A stretch of 64,000 nt of DNA, from assembly GCA_911728455.2 (NCBI GenBank), contig OU452239.1, positions 3,547,884-3,611,883 on the forward strand, given 5' to 3'. This document shows positions 21,952 through 34,493 of the stretch, in pieces. A program made the translations under genes and the position numbers. Each line of letters opens with the position of its first letter. Within the stretch, counting starts at the first letter, position 1. Below the pieces are notes generated by a model, which ran no database searches, was not told where the DNA came from, and worked only from the letters and a program-made list of their open reading frames with translations. Source of the stretch: Marthasterias glacialis. Taxonomy: Eukaryota > Echinodermata > Asteroidea > Forcipulatida > Asteriidae.

Positions 21952-22755
21952 CAATAGATCGATTGCGCGACAATGTTTACATGCGGTCACGTGACCCCCT
22001 ATTGGGTATGACGTCATACAGCTGATGGCAAAATACGTGTAAAGAGATAGGCCGTGACACAGAGTGAGTTCGAAAACAGTCAATTTTACTTTTGTTAAGT
22101 GATAAATTAGTTAATCAGCCCCTTTATTTAAAGTAGTATGTTGTGGCATTAATTTAAATCACATCTCTTTTTCATAATTTAACAGAATTCTACTAAAAAG
22201 AGGTTTTTTAGCCATGCACTACCGGCGTCGGACGACTATTATGTAGCCACCCATATGTTATTTTGTTTGTAATGTAGGCCTAAATCACTATAAAAAAAGG
22301 ATGAACAACGTTGGAAAAGTGAGCATTAATACCTAGCCTTGCAGAATTTCAAATAGGCAAAGGAATCACACAGTTTTGGAAAGCAATTTCTTTGGAGGAT
22401 TTCAGCTTCAAAACTTTGAAATGTTTGTGTTGAAAAGTGTGTGGTGATCGCGGTCATCTAGCCTAATGTTCCATCGTGCGCTGTACACATCGTGCACATT
22501 CATACGGTACTTTTACAATTTTCAAGACTTGCTGGAACTGTCCTTACTGGCTTTATTCAGCCACTTGAAGGTCTCTGCTAGTACAAACTCTGGAATATCT
22601 TTCACAGATTTCGAGCAAGAAAAGCCTCGATTGAATAAACTAAATGCATTAATCATCGTGTACCGTACCACCCTTTCCTATGGAGGATTACGTGTGTGTT
22701 TACATTTTATACCCAAGAGGGGTCACGTAACGCGGGTCGCGCAATCGGTCTATTG
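21952..22755. mobile_element. Complete 804-bp MITE, reference copy of the GACCGATTGCGCGAC family
   Basis: The left end CAATAGATCGATTGCGCGAC and right end GTCGCGCAATCGGTCTATTG are inverted repeats. A second inverted block sits inside each end (GGTCACGTGACCCC on the left; AGGGGTCACGTAACG on the right). The pattern suits a TA target. The 108-codon open frame inside is shared in part with other copies (starting [18 protein letters not shown]), but it looks non-coding: it lies across repeat sequence and has no domain. Confidence 0.85.
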
Positions 22756-22794
22756 CACACCTGTACTCGAGCACTGCCCAAAGTTTGGTTAGCA

Positions 22795-23000
22795 ACAGTG
22801 TTGTACAGTTTAACTACTCGATACTTGTACTCCAGTATTACTCTAGTACTGTTTTGATGGTACTCATGCTCGTACAATACTTGGACTTGTACTCGCCTAG
22901 TAGAACACTCACACTTAAAGTTGGTACTTGATACTCCACTGAAATTAAACTGTATTCAAAGTCATGTACTCAATACTTGACTGCAAATGTTCTCGGACTC
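22795..23000. repeat. CAGTGTTGTAC element fragment with TACTC repeats
   Basis: The stretch has CAACAGTGTTGTACAG followed by many ACTCGATACTTGTACTC-like units. It resembles one half of a hAT-type element; the other end is not seen. Confidence 0.45.
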
Positions 23001-26000
23001 AAAAATACCACTTTCCTTTCCCCTTTCCTATAGGCCTATATGTGTGCGTTAGTCGAGGAATGATACTTTAGAAAAAGTAAAACTGAAGTTGTCCACGATG
23101 TATGTAGGCCTATGTATTTGTGTTGAAAAGATAGTTACAATCAAGCTCACATTGTCGTCTAGAAATTAGTCAAAAAACATAGTAAATATTGCCAACAGTA
23201 ATAGCCATCAGTATACATACACTGTACGTTAAAATCCTAACAGTCTTTATTCCATCAAACTCTAACAGCAGGTTTTGTTGGGTTGTGTTGGACTGGGTAC
23301 TGTATGAGTAAACTGATCATGCTTGAAATGGGTTCAGGCATACCACCATAATCAGAGTACCATACCACAGTTTGGGTGTTGAGTTACCATATGGTGTTGG
23401 AACTTTTTAGAGTGGGGAAGGATCCTAGTAAATCACTCTGGGGAGTTAGGGTTGAACAAAAGGGTTGAACAAAAGGGTTTCAACCACTTGGACTCTCCAG
23501 GGGCCAATTACATACATTGTAGTGCTGCCTAATGGTAAGCAAATTATCGTGCTAACCTTAGCAGAAAAATTTGCTTAAGTGTAAGCATATTTCACAGGTT
23601 AGCAAAAAAATTAGGCTGCCAGCTGGCGCGTTCACCATGGATTTGCATTGTTCCGTCATTCATTTTCCTACGGGGTGGGGCGCAAAAATATCTTCTGAAA
23701 ACACACAGTTGAGGTCAATAAAATGATGAAGTACATGTTTGTACATATACGTCCATTCCCACGTCATCCTGATTGTCTTCATCGGTTGCCATGAAAACCA
23801 AGCCGTCAAAGAGCAATAATACCTGTTAAATGTTATGAATGCAGGAAGTGCCCAGAAAAGATGGCTCAATAACTGCATCATCTTATCAAAGAGAGTTCAT
23901 AATCCAAGGTAATGTATTTCGAAGTTGGTATTTAAATATTTATTGACAGTTGTGCTGAATTTACAATGGATACCCTCCCCACTCCTCCACCCCCCCTCAA
24001 CCCAAAAGCTTTCATCGTGATTGCCTGCTACTGTACAATGTACTGTACATGTTGTACGTAAATTGATCTTTCTCAGTTTATCCACGTTTTTTTTCCTCTG
24101 TTGATACATGCAATGTAGTATACTGTCATCACTTTCTACAGTCACCGCCATCCTCTCATGAATAGTAAACCTGATGAATGCTAATTTTATACTACATTGT
24201 GTTTTTTTACACGATATACTTGTATCATACTTTGAAGTAAATGTTATTACATGTATGTACATGTAGCTAGGTTCTCCTCATGCACAAGCTAGCGTATTGG
24301 GCTGATACCCGCAAATTCCGGGCCGACAAAAAAAAATATAAAATAAATAAATTTTATAATTTTGGTATCAAATTCACAAAAAATCCTAACATAAAACCAT
24401 TTTAAATGCTCCAGATTGCACAGTAGAGCTTTTCAAACCAAATAAAAACATTAAATAAAAACATTAAATAAAAACATTCCAAGGACCTGCTACCACTTCG
24501 TTGTGCTTCGGCCACACTTTCAAAATTTGGGTCCAAAATGCCTCACAGTTTTGAAAATCCTGGGGAGAACCCTGATGTGTTGTATTTTTTAAAGACATTG
24601 TGTCTGTGTTAGGTGAGGGCTCAAATTTGGGGTGAACATCCACAAAACCGGAGTTTGTAGAGTCCTCAAACTGTTTACAGGACAAGAATTTCTTTTACAA
24701 GACCAGAATTGAAATGAGAAGTGTGCCTCAACTCAGTTTAAGATTTAAACTGTTTTAATTTGAGCAAGCACAAACCGAAGATTTATCTCATATTGTGGGT
24801 AAACTTGTATTTTTCAATACTAAACTAAATTGAAAGATGTTTATCAGACGAAATGTCAATATTTGAACAAAAACTCAAAGCCATCGGACTTGTCCAGTCA
24901 TGAGTTTCTTGACCCAATGTTAAAATTACTAGTCGCAGACCCGTGGTTCAGTGTAAATATCAAGCCCTTGAGGTTTTTGACCAGAGTAACCTTTTTCATC
25001 ATTGCCTCTATGTAAGTACTGTACTTATAAAAATGTTAGAGATTGCACAACTTATTTTTAACTGTGTATACTTGTTAAGGGGGGGGGGGCAGAAGGGTTG
25101 ATTTGCCCACAATTTTACACAGATAAAAATACGGGTAGGCCTACCAATTTTGATTTTTGGTCCCTTTGCCTAATTTTTTTTTATTGGTTTGCCCAAATTT
25201 GCACCCCCCCCCCCCCCCCCCCCGCTCAAACGCCTAATTGTACATGTATGGGTGTACACGTACTTGCGGCAATAATGGTTGGTTCAAATACAGCTACATG
25301 TACATGCATCATTGGAGTCAATGTTCTTTGTATACAAAAATTGTTGAGCACTACCCTGGTGGTAGTTCCTACATGTATGCATGATTAATTATTTATGATG
25401 TGTTTGTCATGCCATTCATTTTAACTTGCAAATAGTAAGGCATTCGGACAAAATGAGACGGAACACGGCTGAGGTAAAGTTTTAGGTTTTATGGTAGACC
25501 TTTTAGACGAGAGAATGTTTGTTGTATATATTTGGTTTGCGGTAACACCATGTGATTATCTACATGTACTTTGCTATGTACAGTAGATTGTAGAATGTTT
25601 GTTGCATTTGAATTGAACATTCTGCCATGTCAACAAATTTTCGGTTGGTGTGTGTGATGGCCAACTTTAGTCAGGATTGATGTTCTCTCTGTTACTCCAG
25701 TTTACTTGTATAGTGTATTGTATTGTGCTAGGGTCAAAACGTGAGGTCATTAAAAACTTTTGCATTTATACAATAGGTCATTTTGGTTGGTAAGCAGTTT
25801 GCAACAGCTAATTTTTTTCTTCTTCAAAGTTTGTAATGCATCAAAGATTTATCAAGATATCTGTAAACGGGAAAATAAATCACCCTTTTCATTTATCACA
25901 TTTTTTATTTTTGTTTTTTTGCCTTAAAATTAGCTTAGTACAATATGTTTTTTAGAGACTCCAATAAAATTTCTAGAAACAATCAATGCAGTCCAGGCAT

Positions 26001-26123
26001 ACACAAGTTCCAAACTGACTCCCCAATGTATATTTTGATCGTAACTTGAACTTTCACAAACGTCAGTTTACATGATTTACATGTAGGCACATGCGCCAAC
26101 ACTTCAGTTTGATTTACATCTTG
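23001..26123. other. No gene recognised
   Basis: Unique-looking DNA with a C-tract (25203-25222) and a G-tract (25080-25089). A leading half of a TTAGCAGAAAA element may lie at 23510-23625. A Penelope-like end scrap lies at 25728-25774. Open frames here have no recognisable domain. Confidence 0.4.
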
Positions 26124-26131
26124 GAGACTGA

Positions 26132-28055
26132 CAGTGTTGTAACCAAGTCATTTTTGTCCAAGTCAACTCAAGGCGCAAGTCATCTTTGCTCTAGTCAAGT
26201 CAAGTCACAAGTCATCTTTGCTCAAGTCAAGTCAAGTCACAAGTCATCTTTGCTCAAGTCAAGTCAAGTCACAAGTCATCTTTGCTCAAGTCAAGTCAAG
26301 TCACAAGTCATTTTTGGCCAAGTCAAGTCAAGTCACAAGTCACATACTGTAATGTCCCAAAATGAAGTTTACTCTCATTATGTTGTGACAAACTGAAATA
26401 CAATCAAACAGCCCAGTTGTTAAATTTAATCAATGAATCAAAGCTCATGACACAATGAGCGCATGGTGATGTAGGGAGAATTTTAAGAAATGTGATGTAC
26501 AATGTTTAATTGTACAGTGTATATTAGAAGTGAAATACTTTTTTAAAACCACATGTAACCTTATTTGATATATTATGTGTTACAGAAAGGCATATTTGAG
26601 TCAAAGTTATTTATTTGTATGTAATATGAGATAATTTATGTAAATATTATACAAATTCTTAACCCTATCAGGACCGGGCTTTTTTTTGTTGTACCGGGAC
26701 CGGGGAGGGCACATAGTGCCCCCCCCCCCCTCCGTATTTTCCAAAGTGTTCGACCGATTTTGATGAAACTTGCCACAAATGTTCATTTCACCGAGTTCTA
26801 CATGATGATGTCAAAAAATTTCAAAAACCCGTCACTAGAGGGCGTTTTGACTGTTTTTTGCCCATTTTTGGTCAAAAATTGTGTTTTTGCCATAACTTCT
26901 GTATTTTTTGTCCGAATGTTCTGAAACTTGGCAAACTTGTACATTTTAACAAGATAAATATAATTTGAACCTAATTTAGTCACTGGAGCTATCTTAGGGG
27001 TCATAATAATTCATTAATTTATCCCATTTTCGGGAAAAAAATTATTTTTGCGTTTTTTTCACTTAACAATCAAAATGGCCGCCGCCAAGGGCCCAGGGAG
27101 AAATAATAAGGCTTGATTGACAAATCTGAACATTTTTTGGGCCTGAAAAGTAATAAATTAGCAGGTTGAAAATGTTCCATTGTTAAAAAACTTGATATAA
27201 TTTGACCCCCTAATTACAGGCTGAAAACATAAAATCCAAGATGGCCGCCAAAAATGGCGGCCATTTTGAATTCCAAAAACAATTTCAGACTATTACGTGA
27301 CTCACCACTATCACTTTTCTGGCAAAAAAACATAAAATAAGTGGAAATTATGTCAAAAAAGTTTTAAAAATCACTAAAAAACAGTAAAATCGTGTGACCC
27401 AAGGTCAAACAAACGGTTGCCATGGCAACAGTTAACCCCCAGTATCAATTAATTTTTGCCAACATGATCCTAGATATATTTTAGGAAAAGTCAGAAAATT
27501 TCGCAGTGATCGGACTAAGCGTTGAAAAGTTAAGGGGAAAAAATTGGTAGGGGGGGGCACATTGTGCCCCCCCCCCCCCCCCCCCCCGGTCCTGATAGGG
27601 TTAATACATTAGACAAGCCTGTACAGCCTCTTTTCCAGCCGTCTCGGTCACTATTTTTGTACAAGTGTACAACAGAGCTGCCTGTCCCAAACGGATTGTG
27701 TGGAAGAATACACGGTATACGCATTGATGTAAACTAGGCAGCATGCACATCAGAGTGTGTGCAGCCTGAGATTGGATATGACAACAAGCGGTTGAAACAT
27801 CCAGATTCGTCGGCGTACACGGATCCGATTTTTCATGAAAACGTTTTAAGAAAAAAAATGTTGGCTTTTGCATTGTTATTTAGTCTAAATCAAATTAAAT
27901 TATTCGAGTCAATTCCAAACTCTCAAGTCATTTTTGCGCAAGTCAAGTCAAGTCACAAGTCATTTTTGCTCAAGTCAAGTCAAGTCGCAAGTCAACAAAA
28001 ATGGCGACTCGAGTCGGACTCGAGTCCAAGTCACCGACTCGAGTCAACAACACTG
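26132..28055. mobile_element. hAT-type non-autonomous element with 8-bp target duplication
   Basis: Its ends are CAGTGTTGT and ACAACACTG, flanked by the exact 8-bp repeat GAGACTGA (26124-26131 and 28056-28063). That is the hallmark of hAT insertions. Sub-terminal arrays of CAAGTCAAGTCAAGTCACAA with CATTTTTGCTC occur at 26150-26345 and 27925-28000, with GACTCGAGTC repeats at 28004-28045. A piggyBac-type element (26663-27600) is inserted inside. The open frames through the arrays are compositional. Confidence 0.88.
26663..27600. mobile_element. piggyBac-type MITE (938 bp) with TTAA duplications
   Basis: CCCTATCAGGACCGG and CCGGTCCTGATAGGG are inverted ends flanked on both sides by TTAA (26659-26662, 27601-27604), as in piggyBac insertions. 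The inner ends carry GGGCACATxGTGCCCC followed by C-tracts. No transposase is seen. Confidence 0.88.
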
Positions 28056-28528
28056 GAGACTGACTCACCCATAAAGTTGCATGAATGAAAAATATTAACA
28101 AAATATCAGGCTTAAATCTTCTACTTTTAAGCTAACAATTCTTTTTTTTAATAAGTAGCTAAGAAAAGGTTAAAATTTCAGGAAGTGCAGTTTTAATGCA
28201 ATCAGTAATTGTTGTTGACTCATCTTGAGTTTCGTGACATCAGATGTTTTCTACTTCAAAAAAACACGGTCGAGCTTTGACTTCTGCCAAATTGGTTGTC
28301 AGAAAGTGTAGATTGCCCTGGTAATTTTCTTACCAGACAGTGCTACATTTGTTTTCCATCTTTGTATACTGGAAAGGGGGCATTCAAGCATTGTTTTTGA
28401 CTGGTGAGATTAATTTGTCATGTGTGCGGAAGTACGACTACAAAATGTAAATCTAAATCCCATATGACAATTTACAGTATGAATTGCAAAGTACATTAAA
28501 GATGTTTGGTCCAATTTTAACTTTAATA

Positions 28529-29030
28529 AGGTGTTTGGCTACCAGCTGAAAACCTATTGTTATTTTACTGTTTAGGTGTTCGGGTTTGAGCCCAAAACCT
28601 GTTGTTACTGTTCTGTTTTTTTTTTTTTTAGGTGTTGGCTTTGAGCCAAAAACCTATTGTTACTGTTCTGTTTTTATTTTTTTCTGCATCTTCTTCTTTC
28701 TCCCTGAACCTTCCTTCCCAATTTTGAAGAAAAGTGAAGCTTGTATGAACTTGAAACTTATTAGTAGATGAAACCGCAACTTTTTTGGAATGATGATGTC
28801 ATCGATGATGTCATTACGTTAAATAAACGTCAAATAATTTGAAAACTCATATCTTTAGAACCACAAATGCTACGTACAAGATTCTTCCACACCATTGACC
28901 ATGAAACCTCTTGTAATGATCTACAAATGTCGTGCACAACTTGACCTCATTTGACCTTTACTTCCGGTCGAAACCGGAAGTTGAAAATTACAACAATTCA
29001 TAATTCAAGAACTGCTAATCATATCGTCAA
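28529..29030 (+). mobile_element. Three stacked Helentron-like 5' ends
   Basis: AGGTGTTTGGC (28529), AGGTGTTCGGG (28574) and AGGTGTTGGC (28630) are each followed by a short inverted partner (such as GCCAAAAACCT) and a T-rich tract. The last leads into GAAGCTTGTATGAACTTGAA and TGACCTTTACTTCCGG, as in the inner element at 5060-5330. The body stops near 29030; no 3' end is found. Confidence 0.65.
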
Positions 29031-29429
29031 AATTTAAATGCCAGTTTGAAGATTGTTTAGCCTGCTGAAACTTTTGCACAGACATAATACCAGTTTGGCA
29101 TTGTCTTCTGGTCGTAAAACCTCCATCCATAGAGCGTGAAAAACAGCTTGCTGTGCATTGAACACCACGCTGCAGTGTACAGTAGAACATGTACATGTAC
29201 ATGTACATGTACACTGTACCATAGACAAGGGACCCATGCTCTGATAACATGTGCTCTGTGTGTGTTACAAATTTTGGGCAGATGATACGAACATATTAAG
29301 GAAAGTTAAGGGGGAAAAGAAGAATAGAAAGAAAAAAACTTCAGAAATCACCGACCGCATTGTGTCGGAGGCTCAACTAACAACAGTTGGGAGATGAACG
29401 TTTCTGGAAGAGTAAACATAATTTGAACC

Positions 29430-29890
29430 AAGCAGCTTGTTATTGGAGCGGCCTGTGCGGTTTCACGCAGTAAATGACCCTATAGACGATGGGTGTCTCT
29501 GAGTCTGAGAACGCGTGTTTGCCGCTCCGCAAACCGAATGCCTCTGCGGTATGATCACAGGGAATGGATGGGCGGCAGCTGATTGGACCGCGCTGTCCGC
29601 ACTATCATAATGTCATCGTCCTAAATGCATAATATGCACGTGCAAGACAAGGCAAGCTCGTCCTCACAGGTCGCGATTCACGTAACACATTCTATGTGGA
29701 ATCGCAAATGTTGGGAACGAGCTAGCAAACAACATGTTTGCGTCGTTCGAAAAGCCCGGTCACACGGCATCCCCCATCCGGTCTCATCCCGGTTATACAA
29801 CGCGTAACGGTTGCTTATTGGACAATGCACATGAGGTCATCGGTTTTCAAGAATGAAATGGGCGGGATCGAATCGTGAAAACATTGGGTT
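29430..29890. promoter_or_regulatory. CpG-richer unique stretch, possible promoter
   Basis: The local sequence is clearly GC- and CpG-rich (GCGGTTTCACGCAG, GCCGCTCCGC, GGACCGCGCTGTCCGC) with ATTGG boxes near 29582 and 29817, in an otherwise AT-rich window. It could be a promoter for the receptor 5 kb downstream or for an unseen transcript. The short open frame at 29625-29807 resembles nothing I know. Confidence 0.2.
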
Positions 29891-30284
29891 GGACGTTGGG
29901 TTTGTAGCAAGCATGTGGTTGTGGGTTACGAGCTTTTCCGATTCCACTGCAATGATTTGTACTGTAAACAGGGGTTAACTACAAAAAATTCTTTTTGAAA
30001 AGCTACCATCAATTTAGTTTGAAAGTTGTTGAGAATTATAACTACTAAAAGGGAGGTTGTTAGATTGTATAACCGACAGCATTTTCAGCACTTCAAGACT
30101 AGGTGCTATGGGTAGAAAGTGGGCTGAAATCATAACATTCGTACAACTTCTTCATTGATCACATGCTAGTTTCTTGTGTGTGACAAGAGATTCTTTTCAC
30201 GGATATCCGAGAACCGGAACAAAGTGGGGAAACGGATACCCGAATAAAAAATATCTGTGAACGCACAGGCTTAGATAGCAGTTA

Positions 30285-30430
30285 GGACTCATTACTCGTC
30301 CTAACCCGAGATAAGACTAGTCCTAGCACTTTTAAACTTGACATTTAGAGTTTGTGAACAAACTCACGGTGTTCGGCTTGAACGTGAGGAAGTGATTGCG
30401 TAATTGAAAATAACAGTACAGTTGGATATG
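30285..30430 (-). mobile_element. Helentron 3' end and adjacent small palindromic repeat
   Basis: On the - strand GCCGAACACCGTGAG is followed by the hairpin GAGTTTGT-TC-ACAAACTC (30348-30365), but the final CTAG is replaced by GTCA. Next to it lies a GAGATAAGACTAGTCCTAGC motif also found at 49400-49420 and, diverged, at 30722-30798. Confidence 0.6.
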
Positions 30431-31457
30431 TCATGGATCCAGCTGTGGTAGAGCAAATATGGATGTTTAAATATCAACCTGAAAAGCTGTTAAATAAAGC
30501 GTTTCACTAAACATTGCCCTGGAAATTCCTGTTTGCGCTGGAAGAGGGGTCAAACAAGGTCACCAACAAATCAACTGTTGAACAGTTCGAAAAGCCTTTC
30601 CAGATGAAGTATTAACTGTGATAACAGCTTGTGTAGTTGAGGGGATGTGAATTTTTGAAATATTTAACTTTGGACGCTTGCATTTCACTTCACAAGGCTT
30701 TTGTATAAACGCCTGTAATAAAGACTAGTCCTATAATGAGTTATGACTAATTTATTACTCGTCCTAACTCGAGGCAAAACTAGTCCTGGACTATTATAGC
30801 TGCTGGTAGTCAGTTACATTGTATGTTTATAGAAATTGAACCTGATAGTGACATAAATATGTAATTCTGTGCAAGTCAGTTGTCGTTTTTGTTAAGGAAA
30901 TGTGCACAGCCCATTTTGTTTGCAAGCACAGCAGACGGCAGATTGCCCACCCTTGATCTGAGTGTGTCATGCTAAATGTCATGTATGGTATTGATACTTT
31001 GTGTCCATCACTAACGTACATGGACCCAACAGGTGATGAAGATAGTAACGATGGAGCTAGCACAGCATTATCCTTGAATTTCTGTGTTGTACACATAAGT
31101 TTGTAGTTCATGATCAGGGAAATATTCACTGGTGTCTTTCTGTTTTGTTTTCTTTTACTTACATGTAGGTCATCACCAAAATGTTAACAGCAGTCGCTAG
31201 TTGATGGTTATGTGATCTTATTGAACAACAAGGTATGTACTTATATGTATGTCAACAGGTGTTTCACCTGTCAACTTAAACAAAGGAAGAGGGCAATACA
31301 GTGGTTGCTAGCATTATATTGACAACAGGTAACCACTCTTATTATAGATCTTGTCTCACTAATTAATGCATACATTTGAACACTTTTGATGTTCAAGGTA
31401 TGGGAGAGTGAGATAGAAACAAATACTTTTTCCGAGTTGTTACCAGTAATTAATTAA
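30431..31457. other. No gene recognised
   Basis: Apart from the ACTAGTCCT palindromic scrap (30722-30798), nothing beyond chance open frames is seen. Confidence 0.4.
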
Positions 31458-31743
31458 TCAATCAATCAATCAATCAATCAATCAGTCAATCAACCAACCA
31501 ACCAACCAACCAACCAACCAACCAACCAACCAACCAACCAACCAACCAACCAACCAACCAACCAACCAACCAACCAACCAACCAACCAACCAACCAACCA
31601 ACCAACCAACCAACCAACCAACCAACCAACCAACCAACCAACCAACCAACCAACCAACCAACCAACCAACCAACCAACCAACCAACCAACCAACCAACCA
31701 ACCAACCAACCAACCAACCAACCAACCAACCAACCAACCAACC
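31458..31743. repeat. (AATC)n then (CCAA)n microsatellite
   Basis: About 35 bp of AATC repeats pass into about 250 bp of uninterrupted CCAA repeats. The Trp/Leu/Val/Gly open frames on the - strand are readings of this tract, not genes. Confidence 0.97.
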
Positions 31744-34493
31744 AGCGTTTTAGCTAGCGAGCCGTGCAGCCGTGTTTTGCACGGCCATTTTTCTGAAATC
31801 ACGGCCTATTTTTTCAAGCACGGCCTTGTGTCCTAAATCAAGCCGTGCATTATTTTTGAATAAAATATGTGCTGTAATATTATCCCAGTTTTATTTTTTA
31901 TTAGTATTCAAATCAACCATAACAAAAAACTAACCAAAAAAGTAAATAAAGAAAGACAGAAAACAGTTGACTCCGATCCCCAAAAGACGCATGTTTATGC
32001 GTGTGAAATTAACGCGGGCACCGTGTGTTAAGCACGGTAAAATGGATTTGTAAAACCTAATAATAATATTGTGGAATGAACATGTGGAACCATACCTGTC
32101 CTTCACAATTGCATGGGTACATAAAAAAAATTGATGGAAAACGGTTGGAAGAAAGAGGGAATTGAAATCGGAGAGACGAAAAATAACAGATTTCGTCTTG
32201 AAGGTAAGGATTTACCCAAGTTTCTGTCTTTCGTTGTTAAAAACCTGCCAAAAATTCAGTAAATTCTTCAGTCATTATGACACAAGATTATAGAACATCG
32301 GCCTTGTCCATTGTCAGGGTTCGACTCTGGCGTAGTCCGCTGGTCAAATAACACGGCGGCGCGACCAGTCAAAGATATCCGTAACGGCATAATATAGGCC
32401 TAAACTCCTACGATTTATATATTTTTTCCTGAGGAGGCTACCCTTTTCAATTAAAACTGCAAGCAAATTTAAATAAGCAATAATTATCCAACTAGGCCTA
32501 TTTCGCCGCGTGACTATTCAAGTTTCTGATTCTCCATGGTCGGTTCGAGGCGGCAGTGAGTGCACGCAGTACTGAATTTATTGCAACCGCTGGCCATAGG
32601 GCGAAATTGGCCAATGGCAAAATTCGTTACAGGCAGTGTAGGAATTCAACAGCCAATAGAAACATTCATTTCACACTATGTAAATTATACAGTCAAGTCC
32701 GTTCACCTCCATGGATAGATTGCCATGTACTGTGCGGTATGGCTATGCAGACTTATGTAGGCAAAGCGAACTGGTTTGCAACGTGCAGATTTTGACTCGC
32801 ACGTGCGTATTGTTTACGACTGAGGGACAGTAATTTGGGGTTTTACAACTAAACTGATGCCTCCAGCTTGCAAAGTAAGATCAAAACAGTACTAAATCGG
32901 TATTTTTCTGCATGCATGGAAGTCACAGATTTGCAAGAACTTTGTTCTCCTTAAACCAAGTGAAGCTACATCGCTAACTAGTCCATCAATAATCATGAGA
33001 ACTAAAAATAAAATTACTGTTGCGACGATCGTACAAGCCTTCCAACTCAAGGTTCAATCACTAGTTCATGTTATTCAGTTTAATTTTTATCAAGTCAGTT
33101 GTAAAGTTTCTTGTTTAGTTCTTCACACACATTTTTGTACTATCAATAATTTTGTTTGTACTATGAAAATACTTGGCGCTGTTTTAGGTTTTTGGTTACT
33201 GAAAATGTTACTGAAAATGCCCACAAAGATCAGTTAAAACTAACCTCTGACATGTGTCCCATTTAAAAGTTATTATTTTTCATTTCCCAATAATAACAAA
33301 AATGTTATACCACCTAAAAAGTCAAGACTCGTGCTCAGCTTAACTGTACTAAAGTAAATATAGTAATATGATGTTTATTGAGATTCTTTCTACTGGCATA
33401 TCATTGGAGAGTTTTGTTAATTGGTAATCTATTTTTTAATGGTTATTGCAAATTAAAAAAAAATTGCACCTACATGCACTGAATAATGTCTCATTAAAAA
33501 AAATCAATTAAAAGTATTTAAAGGAAAAACACATTAATTTCTTAAAATAAACTCCACAAAAGAAATATTCATAAGACACAACATTGGAACCCAGATTCAG
33601 TGCCAAGAATACACCAGATAGTATCTACAAGCAATAAAGAGCTTCATGTGCCCTTTATCCTATTTCATTCAAATTAATCAATATTATAACAACAAATCTA
33701 ATTGTTAAAGGGAAATTTGAAAGAGTTAGCGCGCCGACCGCGCTGCGTTTGTGCATGGTTTGCATTCTAGGTACATTTTTGACAAAAAAGTTGCACACCC
33801 TATTTTTCAGTTTGCACTCCCACTTTTCAAATCCTAGCTAAAACCCACCCAAACACCCACCCACCAACCTAGCTATTGATCGCCCTTTGATCGCCCTTGC
33901 AGGATCTGATCCTCCTTTAATCGCCCTTGCTGGATCAAGTGTAAATGCGGTGTTTAAAATGTCAGGGTTATTCACTTATCTTCTTATCGTGTCCACACAC
34001 AAGCAGAACCTGGATCAGTCAAAACCAATAATTGATTTAAAAGATAATTAAAAATGGTAACTAATTGAAGCTCAATAAAGAGCAGTGAAAATCACTTCCA
34101 ATTTTACAACCAGAAAAATACTTAGCGCCAGTACAGTGGGTAAATTGTTTAGCCTTGTATTTAAAGGTAAAATATAGGATTGGTAAATTTGGGCTCAATC
34201 TCTCGTCCCAGTCAGGAGAAAATAGTGAAAAACCGTGCACGCTTTTCAGCATGTAAACACGTTGTCTTTAATTTTGATTGTTACAACCGAAATTAAAATT
34301 GGTTTTTTTTTTCTGTTTTCTCGACTTTGACAGTATTTCAGACAAAAATATTTCTGTGAATGATTGGTACTTGTGTGAAGTTCATAATCCGCATCAGTCA
34401 GCTTTCAGACTGATACTAATATAAAAATGTGGATGAATACCAATCCTGTATTCTACCTTTAAAGGAATTGTCCTTTTGTGTGTGTGTGTGCAG
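31744..34493. other. No coding sequence recognised upstream of the receptor
   Basis: Positions 31745-31850 carry several CACGGC/GCCGTG motifs that could fold. Positions 34155-34300 are a reverse-complement relative of 61840-61965 (GGTTGTAACAATCGAAATTA type). The rest is AT-rich; one or more 5' untranslated exons may hide here. Confidence 0.4.
32550..32874 (+). promoter_or_regulatory. Possible 5' untranslated exon or promoter region of the receptor
   Basis: This is a stretch with more CpG than its surroundings. It contains inverted CCAAT motifs (ATTGGCCAAT near 32608) and a good donor-like GTAAGA at 32875. It lies 1.6 kb upstream of the first recognised receptor exon, which itself begins after a splice acceptor, so a 5' exon must exist somewhere upstream. 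No start codon or domain supports this placement. Confidence 0.2.

Noticed and set aside
22466-22792. Shared peptide [18 protein letters not shown] in several open frames
   Set aside because: It recurs only because the same MITE is present at 21952, 36795 and 39762. The frame is not kept whole between copies.
31482-31802. 106-residue Trp-Leu-Val-Gly repeat protein on the - strand
   Set aside because: It is a reading of the (CCAA)n tract. Three frames give the same peptide.
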